From assembly GCF_014647975.1 (NCBI RefSeq), contig NZ_BMQF01000008.1:186001-250000 (forward strand): a DNA stretch of 64,000 nucleotides. The letters are read 5' to 3'. Below are positions 7,636 to 15,853 of the stretch, piece by piece. The position numbers were made by a program, and so were the translations under genes. The notes beneath the pieces were generated by a model. That model was not told the DNA's origin and made no database searches. It saw nothing but the letters and a program-made list of their open reading frames with translations. The first letter of the stretch is position 1, and every line of letters starts with the position of its first letter. Source of the stretch: Streptomyces fumigatiscleroticus. GTDB taxonomy: Bacteria; Actinomycetota; Actinomycetes; Streptomycetales; Streptomycetaceae.

Positions 7636-8001
7636 TCAGCGAGTCGGCGGGGCGAACTCGGGCTGGTCGAGCAGGCGCAGCCAGCTTCCGTCCGGCTGGC
7701 GCCGGACCACCTGGGCCCGCGCCCCGGTTCCGTCCTTCGGCGACGTCGAGGTCAGGGCGATGTCGCCGCTGATCAGCGTCGGCAGGGGCGGTTCGGGCTC
7801 GAAGCGCACCCCGCCGGCCAGCACCTTCTCCCACAGTGCGCGGATCGCCTCCCGGCCGACCGTCTGCTCGCCGGGCGGGTGGGCCAGCACCGCGTTCTCC
7901 TCGTACAGCGCGGCCACTCCCGCGGCATCGCCGGCGTTGGACCGCTCCACGAACAGCCGGGTGATGTCTTCGGGACGCATGGCCTTCTCGTACTCCGACA
8001 C
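7636..8001 (-). CDS. SnoaL-like / NTF2-family protein
   Basis: A 121-residue single-domain protein with the cone-shaped NTF2-like fold: DITRLFVERSNAGDAAGVAA, then LYEENAVLAHPPGEQTVGR and the central strand GDIALTSTSP. It resembles the YybH/SgcJ group, which includes small isomerases and proteins of unknown role. GTG at 8001 follows a strong AGGAGGA site. It is divergent from a LysR regulator across 99 bases, so it is the probable target of that regulator. Confidence 0.85.
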   Translation of the reverse strand: MSEYEKAMRPEDITRLFVERSNAGDAAGVAALYEENAVLAHPPGEQTVGREAIRALWEKVLAGGVRFEPEPPLPTLISGDIALTSTSPKDGTGARAQVVRRQPDGSWLRLLDQPEFAPPTR

Positions 8002-8061
8002 GGGTTCCTCCTGACGTCCGTCACTCGCCGACTTCCATCCTCACGACCGCACCGCCAGAAG

Positions 8062-8100
8062 TCCAACAGATAGATCTTCTGCGAACTAGAATTCACAGTC
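8062..8100 (+). promoter_or_regulatory. promoter of the LysR gene, probably leaderless
   Basis: TAGAAT at 8087-8092 is a near-consensus -10 element that ends 8 bases before the ATG at 8101, so transcription would start at or next to the A of the start codon. There is no purine-rich ribosome binding site before the ATG. An imperfect dyad (AGATCTT-N5-AACTAG) overlaps the promoter and may be the LysR box. Confidence 0.65.
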
Positions 8101-8985
8101 ATGGATCTCAGGCAGTTGGAGTACTTCGTCGCCGTGGCCGAGGAGGCGAGCTTCACCCGGGCCGCCGACCGGGTGCGCATCAGCCAGTCCGGCGTCAGCT
8201 CGCAGATCCGCCAACTGGAACGGGAGCTGGGGGCCGAGCTGTTCGACCGCTCCGCCCGGACCGTCACCCTCACCGTCGCCGGCCGGGCGGCCCTCGACCA
8301 CGCCCGCGCCGCTCTCGCCGCCGCACGGGGAGTCGGCCAGGCGGTGGACCAGGTGACCGGCCTGGTCCGGGGCCGGCTGACCGTCGGCATGGTCACCGGC
8401 TGCACCCTCACGCCGCTCTTCGACGCGCTCGCCGCATTCCACGCGGCACATCCCGGCGTGGAGATCTCCCTGCTGGAGGACGGCTCCGACCGGCTCGTCG
8501 AGTCCGTGCGCACCGGCACCGTCGACCTGGCCCTGGCCGGGACCACGACCACCGCCCCCGAGGGGCTGCGAGCCCTGACCGTCATCAGCGAGCGGCTCGT
8601 CGTGGCCGTCCCGGACGGGCATCCCCTGACACACCTGCGACGGGTCACCCTGCGCGATGTGGTCCGCCACCCGATCGTGTGCATGCCGCCCGGCACGGGA
8701 CTGCGCACGGTCTTCGACGAGGCCTGCGCGGCACAGCGCCTCCGCCCCACGATCGCTCTCCAGGCCAGCGCCGCGGACGCCATCGCCGCTCTCGCCGCCC
8801 GCGGGCTCGCCGTCGCCGTCCTCAGCGAATCGATGACCGCGCCGCACCGCGACCGGCTCACCGCCCGTCCCGTCGACGACCTCACGGCACCCGGATCGCT
8901 CGTCCTGGTCTGGAGGAACACGCACAGTCCCGCGGTACGCGAGTTGCTGTCACACACCCGGCACGCCTTCGGCATCGCCGACTAG
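8101..8985 (+). CDS. LysR-family transcriptional regulator
   Basis: A 294-residue regulator. The winged helix-turn-helix is at residues 1-60 (MDLRQLEYFVAVAEEASFTR, then ISQSGVSSQIRQLERELG), joined to an effector-binding domain from about 90 to 290. LysR proteins are tetramers that usually control a divergent gene; here that is the SnoaL-like gene at 8001. The carboxylesterase gene starts 137 bases after its stop on the same strand and could also be a target. The transcript appears to be leaderless. Confidence 0.92.
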   Translation: MDLRQLEYFVAVAEEASFTRAADRVRISQSGVSSQIRQLERELGAELFDRSARTVTLTVAGRAALDHARAALAAARGVGQAVDQVTGLVRGRLTVGMVTGCTLTPLFDALAAFHAAHPGVEISLLEDGSDRLVESVRTGTVDLALAGTTTTAPEGLRALTVISERLVVAVPDGHPLTHLRRVTLRDVVRHPIVCMPPGTGLRTVFDEACAAQRLRPTIALQASAADAIAALAARGLAVAVLSESMTAPHRDRLTARPVDDLTAPGSLVLVWRNTHSPAVRELLSHTRHAFGIAD

Positions 8986-9121
8986 ACGATACGTGTCCGC
9001 GACGGTCGCCGTGCTGCCCGGCGCGGTCGCCGTCCGGCCCATCGAAACCGAACGCCAAGCAGCCCCGGACCGCCCCGGAACACCGCACGCCCCGCCCTGG
9101 ACCCCGTACGAAAGGCTCTTC

Positions 9122-10600
9122 ATGTCCCCGCACGTGACTGTCACCACCACCCGTGGACCCGTCCTCGGTGAGTGGCGGGACACGACCGCCCGCTTCCTGG
9201 GCATCCCCTACGCCCAGGCGCCGGTCGGTGCGCTGCGGTTCGCCGCCCCGGTGCCGCCGCGGCCGTGGACCGCACCGCTGCCCGCGCTGGAGTACGGCCC
9301 CACCGCGCAGCGGCGCCCGCTGTTCGACGTGGTGCCCACCACCATCCCCGAGCCCTCCGTCCCGGGTGACGCGGTGCTCAACCTCGACGTCTTCACCCCG
9401 GACCCGGCGCCGGGCGCCGGCCTGCCGGTGCTGGTGTGGATCCACGGCGGCGGCTACCGGGCCGGATCGGCCGCCAGTCCCTGGTACGACGGCGCGTCCT
9501 TCACCCGGGACGGCGTCGTCCTCGTCTCCGTCGGCTACCGGCTGGGCATCGAGGGCTTCCTGCACCTGGACGACGCCCCCGACAACCGGGGCGTGCGCGA
9601 CTGGATCGCCGCCCTGGAGTGGGTGCGCGAGAACATAGCGGCGTTCGGCGGGGACCCGGACAAGGTCACCGTCGCCGGACAGTCGGCCGGCGGCGGGGCC
9701 GTGCAGACCCTGCTCGCCACCCCGTCCGCGCACGGGCTGTTCCGCGCCGCGATCTCCATGTCCGGCGCCGTCATGCGGCCGCAGCGGCGTCGCGACGCCC
9801 TCGCCGTCTCCGAACGGTTCACCCGGCGCACCCAAGTGCCCGCCACCGCCGCCGCGCTGCGCGACCTGTCCGGCGACGAGCTGGACGGGCTGGCGGACGT
9901 GCTGCTCGCACCCGGACCGGACGGCGGCGCCCCGGACGGCCTGGTGCTGGCCCCGTTCGCCGACGGCGAGCTGGTCCCCGAGCCGGTGCCGGACGCCTTC
10001 GCCGACGGCACCGCCGCACCGGTGCCGCTGCTGCTCGGCTTCACCCGGGACGAGTTCAGCGCCGTGGCCCCGGACGGTGTGCCGCCCGAGGCCGCCCGGG
10101 CCGTGCTGGCCGGCTCCGGGCTCGGCCCGCGGTCCGTCACCGCCTACCTCGCCCTGCACGAGGGCCTGGAGGCGGGACCGCTGCTGGGCCAGGCGCTCAC
10201 GGACGCGACGTTCCGCGGCCCGTCGCTCGCCATCGCCGAGGCCCGCGCCGGGCGGTCGCTGCCCACCTGGCTCTACCACTTCGTGTGGGCGTCCACCGCG
10301 TCCTCCCCCAGGTACCGGGGGATGGCGGGCCACTGCCTGGACATCCCGTTCGCCTTCGACCTGCTGGGCGCGCAGGGTGTCACCGACGTCTGCGGCGACC
10401 GGCCTCCGCAGGAGCTCGCCGACGCGGTGCACGCCGCCTGGGTCGGCTTCGTCCGGGACCTCGACCCCGGTGACAACTGGCCCCGTTACACCGCCGGCCG
10501 CAGGGCCACGCTGGTCTGGGACACCTCCTCGCGCATCGCGGACGATCCGCTGCGGTCACTGCGGGAGATCTGGGCCGCCGACGGACGGGACGCCGGCTGA
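9122..10600 (+). CDS. carboxylesterase, type B (alpha/beta hydrolase)
   Basis: A 492-residue type B esterase. The oxyanion hole HGGG lies at 108-111, the nucleophile is Ser188 in TVAGQSAGGGAVQ, and the N-terminus has the family motif FLGIPYAQAPVGALRF. There is no signal peptide, so it acts in the cytoplasm, hydrolysing carboxylic esters (para-nitrobenzyl esterase type). The ATG at 9122 has GAAAGG upstream; a frame open to 8993 has no family sequence. It follows the LysR gene but with its own gap. Confidence 0.9.
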   Translation: MSPHVTVTTTRGPVLGEWRDTTARFLGIPYAQAPVGALRFAAPVPPRPWTAPLPALEYGPTAQRRPLFDVVPTTIPEPSVPGDAVLNLDVFTPDPAPGAGLPVLVWIHGGGYRAGSAASPWYDGASFTRDGVVLVSVGYRLGIEGFLHLDDAPDNRGVRDWIAALEWVRENIAAFGGDPDKVTVAGQSAGGGAVQTLLATPSAHGLFRAAISMSGAVMRPQRRRDALAVSERFTRRTQVPATAAALRDLSGDELDGLADVLLAPGPDGGAPDGLVLAPFADGELVPEPVPDAFADGTAAPVPLLLGFTRDEFSAVAPDGVPPEAARAVLAGSGLGPRSVTAYLALHEGLEAGPLLGQALTDATFRGPSLAIAEARAGRSLPTWLYHFVWASTASSPRYRGMAGHCLDIPFAFDLLGAQGVTDVCGDRPPQELADAVHAAWVGFVRDLDPGDNWPRYTAGRRATLVWDTSSRIADDPLRSLREIWAADGRDAG

Positions 10601-10751
10601 CCGGCGCCGCGCCGGATCTGGGCGGCGCGGGTGCGGGCCGGCCGGCGGTCTTCCGGCGGGGCCGGGCCCGTTCCGCCTTCGGGGGAAGTCCTGGACACCT
10701 GACGGACCCCTGTCCTCGGGCCTTCGAACCCGGGCCCGGCAGACTCCAGGC

Positions 10752-11334
10752 ATGCCCGGGGACGACACAGCCGCGCTGCCGGCCGTCTGGCGCATACCCT
10801 TCGAGCTGGCCTGGGAGGCTCTCAAGGCAGGCAGTCGGCCTGTTCGGAGCCGTGTTGGTCGATGCCCGGGGCGAGGTGGTGGCCTGCGGGCGCAACCGCG
10901 GTCAGGAGACGACCGCCCCACCTGGCCAGCTCGCGGGCACCGCCGTCGCGCACGCGGAGACCGACGTCCTCCCTCAGCTGTCGTCCCGGCACCGGTACGA
11001 GGACCATCACCTCTTCACCACACTGGAGCCCTGCCTTCTGTGCAGCGGCGCCCTGATCCACGCTCATGTCGGCACCGTGGCCTATGCCGAACCGGATCCC
11101 CTGTGGCGGGGCATGGAGCGGATCCCTTCCGTCGGCGGCGCCATCGCGGTCCGCTGGGCCCGCAGGGAAGGGCCCGCTCAAGGCCCGCTCGCCGTGTTCG
11201 GCGCGAGTTGCTGGTGCAGGTGTTGTGACACGTCGCTGCCTGTCCCAGGCCGACCAGGAGCAGCAACAGGACCAGAACCAGAACCAGGACCAGGACCAGG
11301 ACCAGGACCAGGACGGATAGCCTCACGCGGGTGA
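10752..11334 (+). pseudogene. nucleoside/guanine deaminase-like protein, broken by a +1 frameshift
   Basis: The first frame starts at ATG 10752 (MPGDDTAALPAVWRIPFELA, then WEALKAGS); after about codon 31 the family sequence continues in the next frame as GAVLVDARGEVVACGRNR. One extra base around 10842-10845 restores the match to the usual PFGAVLVD. The zinc-binding deaminase motifs are intact in the second part: AHAETDVL and LEPCLLCSGALIH. The C-terminus runs into an EPEPGPGPGPG tail made by a hexamer repeat. Either the gene is broken, or this is a sequencing error in a run, or the second part starts at GTG 10852. The stop overlaps the next start as GTGA, so the two genes were translationally coupled. 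Confidence 0.8.
11266..11316. repeat. hexanucleotide repeat (CCAGGA/CCAGAA)
   Basis: About eight consecutive hexamers of the form ACCAGG or ACCAGA. In the deaminase frame it codes for an alternating Gly/Glu-Pro tail. Such repeats change copy number readily without changing frame. Confidence 0.85.
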
Positions 11335-12101
11335 CGAACGAAGACGTGCTCCAGGATCACGCTCACCGGCAGGTGGTGCGGGTCGGCGACACCGTCCGCC
11401 GGCCCGTCCGGCCCTGGACCGAGACGGTGCACGCACTGCTGCGCCATCTCGCGTCGGTCGGCTTCCCCTACGCTCCGCGGGCCCTGGGGATCGACGAGGA
11501 GGGCCGCGAGGTCCTCAGCTACATCGACGGGGAGTCGGGCCCGCTGGGCTGGGCCAAGGTCGTGGAGGACGACGGCCTGACGGCCTTCGCCCGGCTGCTG
11601 CGCGAGTACCACGAGGCGACCGCGGACTTCACGCCGCCCGACGACGCCGTCTGGGCATTCGGCGCGCCGGAGCCCGCCGACGGTGAGGTGGTCTGCCACG
11701 GCGACTTCGGCCCGTGGAACGTGGTCTGGCGGGACCGGCGGCCGGTGGGCCTCATCGACTTCGACTTCGCCCGCCCGGCGGCACCTCTGCACGACGTCGC
11801 CTACGCGCTTCAGTACGTCGCACCGTTCAGGGACGACACCGAGTGCATCCGCTGGCTCCGTCATCCGCGGCCGCCCGACCGCCGCCGACGCCTGGAGCTG
11901 TTCTGCACGGCCTACGGCCTGGCCTCCACCGCCGGCGTCGTCGACGCCGTCATCCGGGAGCAGCGGGCGAACGCCGAACGAGTGCGCCGGCTGGCCGAGG
12001 CCGGGCACGAACCCCAGGCGACCTGGGCGGCCGAAGGCTATGTGCGGGAGCTGGAGGAGAAGTTGGCATGGAGCCAGACCCACCGGCACCTGTTCGCATG
12101 A
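11331..12101 (+). CDS. APH-family phosphotransferase
   Basis: A 256-residue kinase-fold protein. The catalytic loop VCHGDFGPWNVVW holds the HGDxxxxN motif, followed by GLIDFDFARP with the metal-binding acid. The N-lobe is short. Family members phosphorylate small hydroxyl compounds such as aminoglycosides, homoserine or hydroxyurea-type substrates; the substrate here is unknown. The GTG at 11331 overlaps the stop of the deaminase as GTGA, so the two were co-translated. The deaminase is frameshifted, which could lower expression of this gene. Confidence 0.88.
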   Translation: MTNEDVLQDHAHRQVVRVGDTVRRPVRPWTETVHALLRHLASVGFPYAPRALGIDEEGREVLSYIDGESGPLGWAKVVEDDGLTAFARLLREYHEATADFTPPDDAVWAFGAPEPADGEVVCHGDFGPWNVVWRDRRPVGLIDFDFARPAAPLHDVAYALQYVAPFRDDTECIRWLRHPRPPDRRRRLELFCTAYGLASTAGVVDAVIREQRANAERVRRLAEAGHEPQATWAAEGYVRELEEKLAWSQTHRHLFA

Positions 12102-12124
12102 CGCCTCATCGGCCTCGCATGTCC

Positions 12125-12270
12125 CGACCCGCGTCTCCCGCCCGCACCTCCCGCCCGCACCTCCCGCCCGCGCCTCCCGCCCGCGCCTCCCGCCCACGCC
12201 TCCCGCCCACGCCTCCCGCCCACGCTTCCCGCCCGCACCTCCCGCCCGCGCCTCCCGCCCACGCGTCCGA
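12125..12270. repeat. tandem 12-base repeat, about 11 copies
   Basis: Repeated CGCCTCCCGCCC-type units with C/A and C/T variants (CACCTCCCGCCC, CGCTTCCCGCCC), running unbroken just after the stop of the phosphotransferase gene. All reading frames through it are low-complexity, so it is not a protein-coding domain. Confidence 0.85.
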
Positions 12271-12282
12271 CTCACGTGCCCA

Positions 12283-12324
12283 GGCACACGTGATCCGGCA
12301 CACGTGATCCGGCACACGTGATCC
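12283..12324. repeat. three tandem 14-base repeats each holding CACGTG
   Basis: Three identical units of GGCACACGTGATCC. Each contains the CACGTG palindrome; a fourth CACGTG lies just before at about 12272. The array is between converging genes, 20 bases beyond the stop of the GH95 gene, so it may be a terminator region or a protein-binding array. Confidence 0.9.
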
Positions 12325-12344
12325 GGCTTCCGCGGCGCCCGGTG

Positions 12345-14774
12345 TCAGAGCGGCGTGATCACGTATGCTCGGCCCGCCTCGACCCCGAACACGGCGACTG
12401 CCTTCTCCGGGCGCTGCACGCCGTGCGGAACGCTGCCGGTGGAGCGCACGGCGACCGGTGCGGCGGTGCGCAGGCGTACGGTGCCGCCCCGGCGTGCCAC
12501 GAGGCGGGCGCGGCGCAGCGCGCCGCCGTTCCAGGCGAGGTCGACGGTGAGACCGCCACGGGCGAGGAGGCCGGTGACCCGGCCGTCAGGGAGCTGTGGG
12601 GGCAGCGCGGGCAGCAGGTGCAGCTCCTCGGTGTGGGACTGGAGCAGCCATTCGGTCACCCCCGCGGTGGCGCCGAAGTTGCCGTCGATCTGGAACGGCG
12701 GGTGCAGGTCGAAGAGGTTCGGGGCGGTGCGCTCGGGGGTGAGCAGGTCGGTGAGGAGTTGGTAGGAGCGGGCGCCGTCCTCGGCCCGCGCCCAGAAGTT
12801 GATCTTCCAGGCGAGGGACCAGCCGGTCCCCGCGTCCCCGCGCAGCTCCAGTGTCTTCAGGGCGGCCCGGAAGAGGTCCGGGGTGCCGCGCTTGGTGATC
12901 TGGTTGCTGGGATGCAGGCCGTACAGATGGGAGATGTGGCGGTGGTTCTGCTCGGGCGCGTCGGCGTCCCAGTCGTGCTGCCACTCCTGTAGCTGTCCCT
13001 GCGCGCCGATCTTCATGGGCGGCAGCTGAGCGCGCGCTTCACGCACCCGCGGCCCGTACGGGGAGGTGATGCCGAGCGTGTCGCAGGCGGCGAGGTAGCC
13101 GTCGAAGAGGTCGCGCAGGATCTGGTTGTCCATGGTCGGCCCGGCGCAGGCCGAGACGTCCGGGTGGTGGGCGTGCTCGGGGGACACGGACGGACAGGTG
13201 ACCAGGTGCCCGGTGGTGGGGTCGGGGACGAGGGTGTCGAGGAAGAAGCGGACCGCTCCTTCGAGTACGGGCAGGCGGCGGCGGAGGGCGTCACGGTCGC
13301 CGGTGAAGCGGTGGTGCTCCCAGACGGAGGTGGCGAGCCAGGCGCCACCGGTGGGCCACATGCCCCAGAACGCGCCGTCGACGGGCGCGGTGCCCCGCCA
13401 CGCGTCGGTGTTGTGGTGGGTGACCCAGCCGTCCGCGCCGTACTGCACCCGCGCGGTTTCCCGGCCCGCCTCCGCCAGGTCGTCGAGCAGGGCGAAGACG
13501 GGTTCCCAGCACTCCAGGAGGTTGGTCGTGGGCGCGGGCCAGTAGTTCATCTCCGTGTTGATGTTGATCGTGTACTTGGAGTCCCAGGGCGGGGAGAGCT
13601 GTTCGTTCCAGATGCCCTGGAGGGTGGCGGGCTGGGTGCCGGGGCGGGAGGAGGCGATGAGCAGATAGCGGCCGTACTGGTAGTGCAGGGTGACCAGGTG
13701 CGGGTCGTCGGTCCCGGCGAAGGCGGCCACCCGTTGATCGGTCGGCAGGCCGGCCGCGTCCGTGGTGCCCAGATCCAGTGACAGCCGGCGGAAGAGCGCC
13801 CGGTGGTCGCGCACGTGCCGGGAGCGCAGCTTCCCGTACGGGGTGCCGGCCGCGGCGTTCAGCGGGCGCTTCGCCCGGGCCCGGTGGTCGCCGGAGGCGT
13901 CCCGGTAGTCGTTGTAGCTGGTGCCCACGGACACCAGCAGGGTGACCGCGTCGGCGCCGTCCACCGTGAGCGTGCCGTTCTCGCCGCGGACGGTGCCGCC
14001 TTCGCCGAGCGCGCGGACCAGGGCGCGGAAGCGGACCCGGCCGGTGATCCCCTCCCGGGTCTGCCCGGTCCCCTCCAGGGCGGCGGTGATCCGGTCGGGG
14101 GACGACGTCTCGGCCTGCTGCGGGCTGTCGAAGGCCGCGGTGAACGACAGCGCGCCGGGGCTGTCGGCGGTCAGCCTCACGACGATCACCTGGTCGGGGT
14201 GGCTGGCGAACGCCTCGCGCCGGTACGCGACCCCGCCGCGGGTGTACGTCGTCGTCGCCACGGCCGTGTCCAGGTCCAGCTCGCGTCGGTAACCCGTCAC
14301 TTCGCCCGCGTCCGGGAAGGTCAGGCGCAGGTCGCCGACCGTCTGGTACATCAGCTCCCCGAGGGGGCTGCCCATGAACGCCGAGTCGGTCAGGGACTGG
14401 GCCAAGGCCCACTCGCCGGCGAAGACCCGGCGGCGGATCTCGGGGAGGTTGGCCAGGCCCTGGGGATTGGCGGGTTCGTACGGGCCGCCCGCCCACAGGG
14501 TGTCCTCGTTGAGCTGGAGCCGCTCACTGTCCGGTCCGCCGAACACCATCGCGCCGAGGCGGCCGTTGCCCAGGGGTAACGCTTCCAGCCACTCCGCGGC
14601 GGGCTTGTCGTACCACAGGACGAGGCGGGACGCCGCGGGGCCGGCGGAGTGCGCCGTGTCCGGTACGGTCCGCGGGACCGCCGCCGCGGCCATGGGAGCG
14701 GGAGCGAGCGGCGATGCCGCGGTGAACGCGGCCGACGTGGCCACCGAGGCGGCGAGGAAGTCTCTTCGTTCCAT
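12345..14774 (-). CDS. secreted alpha-L-fucosidase, GH95 family
   Basis: An 809-residue glycoside hydrolase. It starts with a twin-arginine signal (RRDFL at 3-7, hydrophobic to about residue 33). The N-terminal domain has the GH95 marks LGNGRLGAMVFGG and LQLNEDTLWAGGPY; the (alpha/alpha)6 catalytic domain has ININTEMNYWPAPTTN and Glu533 in PSVSPEHAH, the probable general acid. GH95 enzymes invert and release terminal fucose (or galactose) from plant or host glycans. It is the last gene of a minus-strand operon with an RbsABC-type sugar importer, 27 bases after the permease, so the freed sugar is probably imported by that system. Whether the sugar is fucose is inferred from the enzyme family. 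Confidence 0.92.
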   Translation of the reverse strand: MERRDFLAASVATSAAFTAASPLAPAPMAAAAVPRTVPDTAHSAGPAASRLVLWYDKPAAEWLEALPLGNGRLGAMVFGGPDSERLQLNEDTLWAGGPYEPANPQGLANLPEIRRRVFAGEWALAQSLTDSAFMGSPLGELMYQTVGDLRLTFPDAGEVTGYRRELDLDTAVATTTYTRGGVAYRREAFASHPDQVIVVRLTADSPGALSFTAAFDSPQQAETSSPDRITAALEGTGQTREGITGRVRFRALVRALGEGGTVRGENGTLTVDGADAVTLLVSVGTSYNDYRDASGDHRARAKRPLNAAAGTPYGKLRSRHVRDHRALFRRLSLDLGTTDAAGLPTDQRVAAFAGTDDPHLVTLHYQYGRYLLIASSRPGTQPATLQGIWNEQLSPPWDSKYTININTEMNYWPAPTTNLLECWEPVFALLDDLAEAGRETARVQYGADGWVTHHNTDAWRGTAPVDGAFWGMWPTGGAWLATSVWEHHRFTGDRDALRRRLPVLEGAVRFFLDTLVPDPTTGHLVTCPSVSPEHAHHPDVSACAGPTMDNQILRDLFDGYLAACDTLGITSPYGPRVREARAQLPPMKIGAQGQLQEWQHDWDADAPEQNHRHISHLYGLHPSNQITKRGTPDLFRAALKTLELRGDAGTGWSLAWKINFWARAEDGARSYQLLTDLLTPERTAPNLFDLHPPFQIDGNFGATAGVTEWLLQSHTEELHLLPALPPQLPDGRVTGLLARGGLTVDLAWNGGALRRARLVARRGGTVRLRTAAPVAVRSTGSVPHGVQRPEKAVAVFGVEAGRAYVITPL

Positions 14775-14801
14775 GCGAACGCGCTGCCTTTCTGCCGGTG
14801 T

Positions 14802-15851
14802 CTACTCCTGCTTCTCGCCGGAGGCGAAGCGGGAGATGACGAGGGCGACGATGATGATGGCGCCGTTGAGGAACTGGTTCCACAACGGCGGTACTCCGGC
14901 CAGCGTCATGACATTGACGACGAGCTGGAGGGTGAGCACACCGGTGAGGGCGCCGAAGACGGAGCCCTTGCCACCGTTGAGGCTGACGCCGCCGATGACG
15001 GTCGCGGCGAACACCTGGAAGATCCAGCCGTTGCCCTGAGTGGCGGAGATGGACCCGTAGTGCCCGCTGTAGAGGATGCCGGCGAAGGCGGCCAGCAGAC
15101 CGCCGAGGATCAGCACCGCCCATACGATCCGGTCGACACGGATGCCGGCGGTGCGGGCGGCCTCCGCGTTGCCGCCGATCGCGTACAGCGCCCGGCCGTG
15201 GCGCAGCCAGGCCAGCGCACTGCCGCCGAGGGCGAACAGCACCAGGCAGATCCAGATCGCGGCGGGCATGCCCAGCCAGGAGGCCTTGCCCAGATAGGTG
15301 AAGGAGGACGGCAGCTCGACGATCGACTGGCCCTCGGACAGGGCGATCTGGAGTCCGCGGAGCATGGTCAGCATGCCCAGGGTGACGATGAAGCCGTTGA
15401 GCCGGAGCTTCAGGATCAAGAACCCGTTGACGGCACCGATCACGATGCCCACCAGCAGGCAGAGCGGAACGGCCGTCCACTGGGGCAGCAGTCCCAGGCC
15501 GGTGAACCGCGCGCCACTGGTGGGCAGGACGAGCCAGACGGCGATCACGGGTGCCACGCCGATGGTGGACTCCAGGGACAGGTCCATCCGCCCCGCGATC
15601 AGGATGAACGCGGTGGCCAGGACCAGCAGGCTCAGCTCGGTCGACTGCTGGGCCACGCCGATGAGGTTGTCGGAGGTGAGGAAGGCCGGCGAGACGATGA
15701 AGCCGATCAGCCCCAGGACCAGGATGACCGGAACCAGGGACAGTTCACGGAAGCGGCCGAGGCCGAGGCCGAGCCCGCGCCGGGCGTTCGTGACGGCGGC
15801 TGCCTGTCCCGTCATCGCCGCGGATTCGGTGACGTCTGTGGTGGCGGACAT
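14802..15851 (-). CDS. sugar ABC transporter permease (RbsC-type)
   Basis: A 349-residue membrane protein of the BPD_transp_2 family with 8-10 hydrophobic helices; VLATAFILIAGRMDLSLEST is the characteristic sequence after helix 2-3, and GGVSLNGGKGSVFGALTG is the family motif near the C-terminus. It forms the membrane channel of a carbohydrate importer with the ATPase encoded 2 bases upstream. The N-terminal 35 residues are a charged cytoplasmic extension. Confidence 0.92.
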   Translation of the reverse strand: MSATTDVTESAAMTGQAAAVTNARRGLGLGLGRFRELSLVPVILVLGLIGFIVSPAFLTSDNLIGVAQQSTELSLLVLATAFILIAGRMDLSLESTIGVAPVIAVWLVLPTSGARFTGLGLLPQWTAVPLCLLVGIVIGAVNGFLILKLRLNGFIVTLGMLTMLRGLQIALSEGQSIVELPSSFTYLGKASWLGMPAAIWICLVLFALGGSALAWLRHGRALYAIGGNAEAARTAGIRVDRIVWAVLILGGLLAAFAGILYSGHYGSISATQGNGWIFQVFAATVIGGVSLNGGKGSVFGALTGVLTLQLVVNVMTLAGVPPLWNQFLNGAIIIVALVISRFASGEKQE

Positions 15852-15853
15852 GA

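Noticed and set aside
9436..10473. 345-codon plus-strand frame inside the carboxylesterase
   Set aside because: Arginine-rich +1 shadow of the esterase, which has the complete catalytic motifs.
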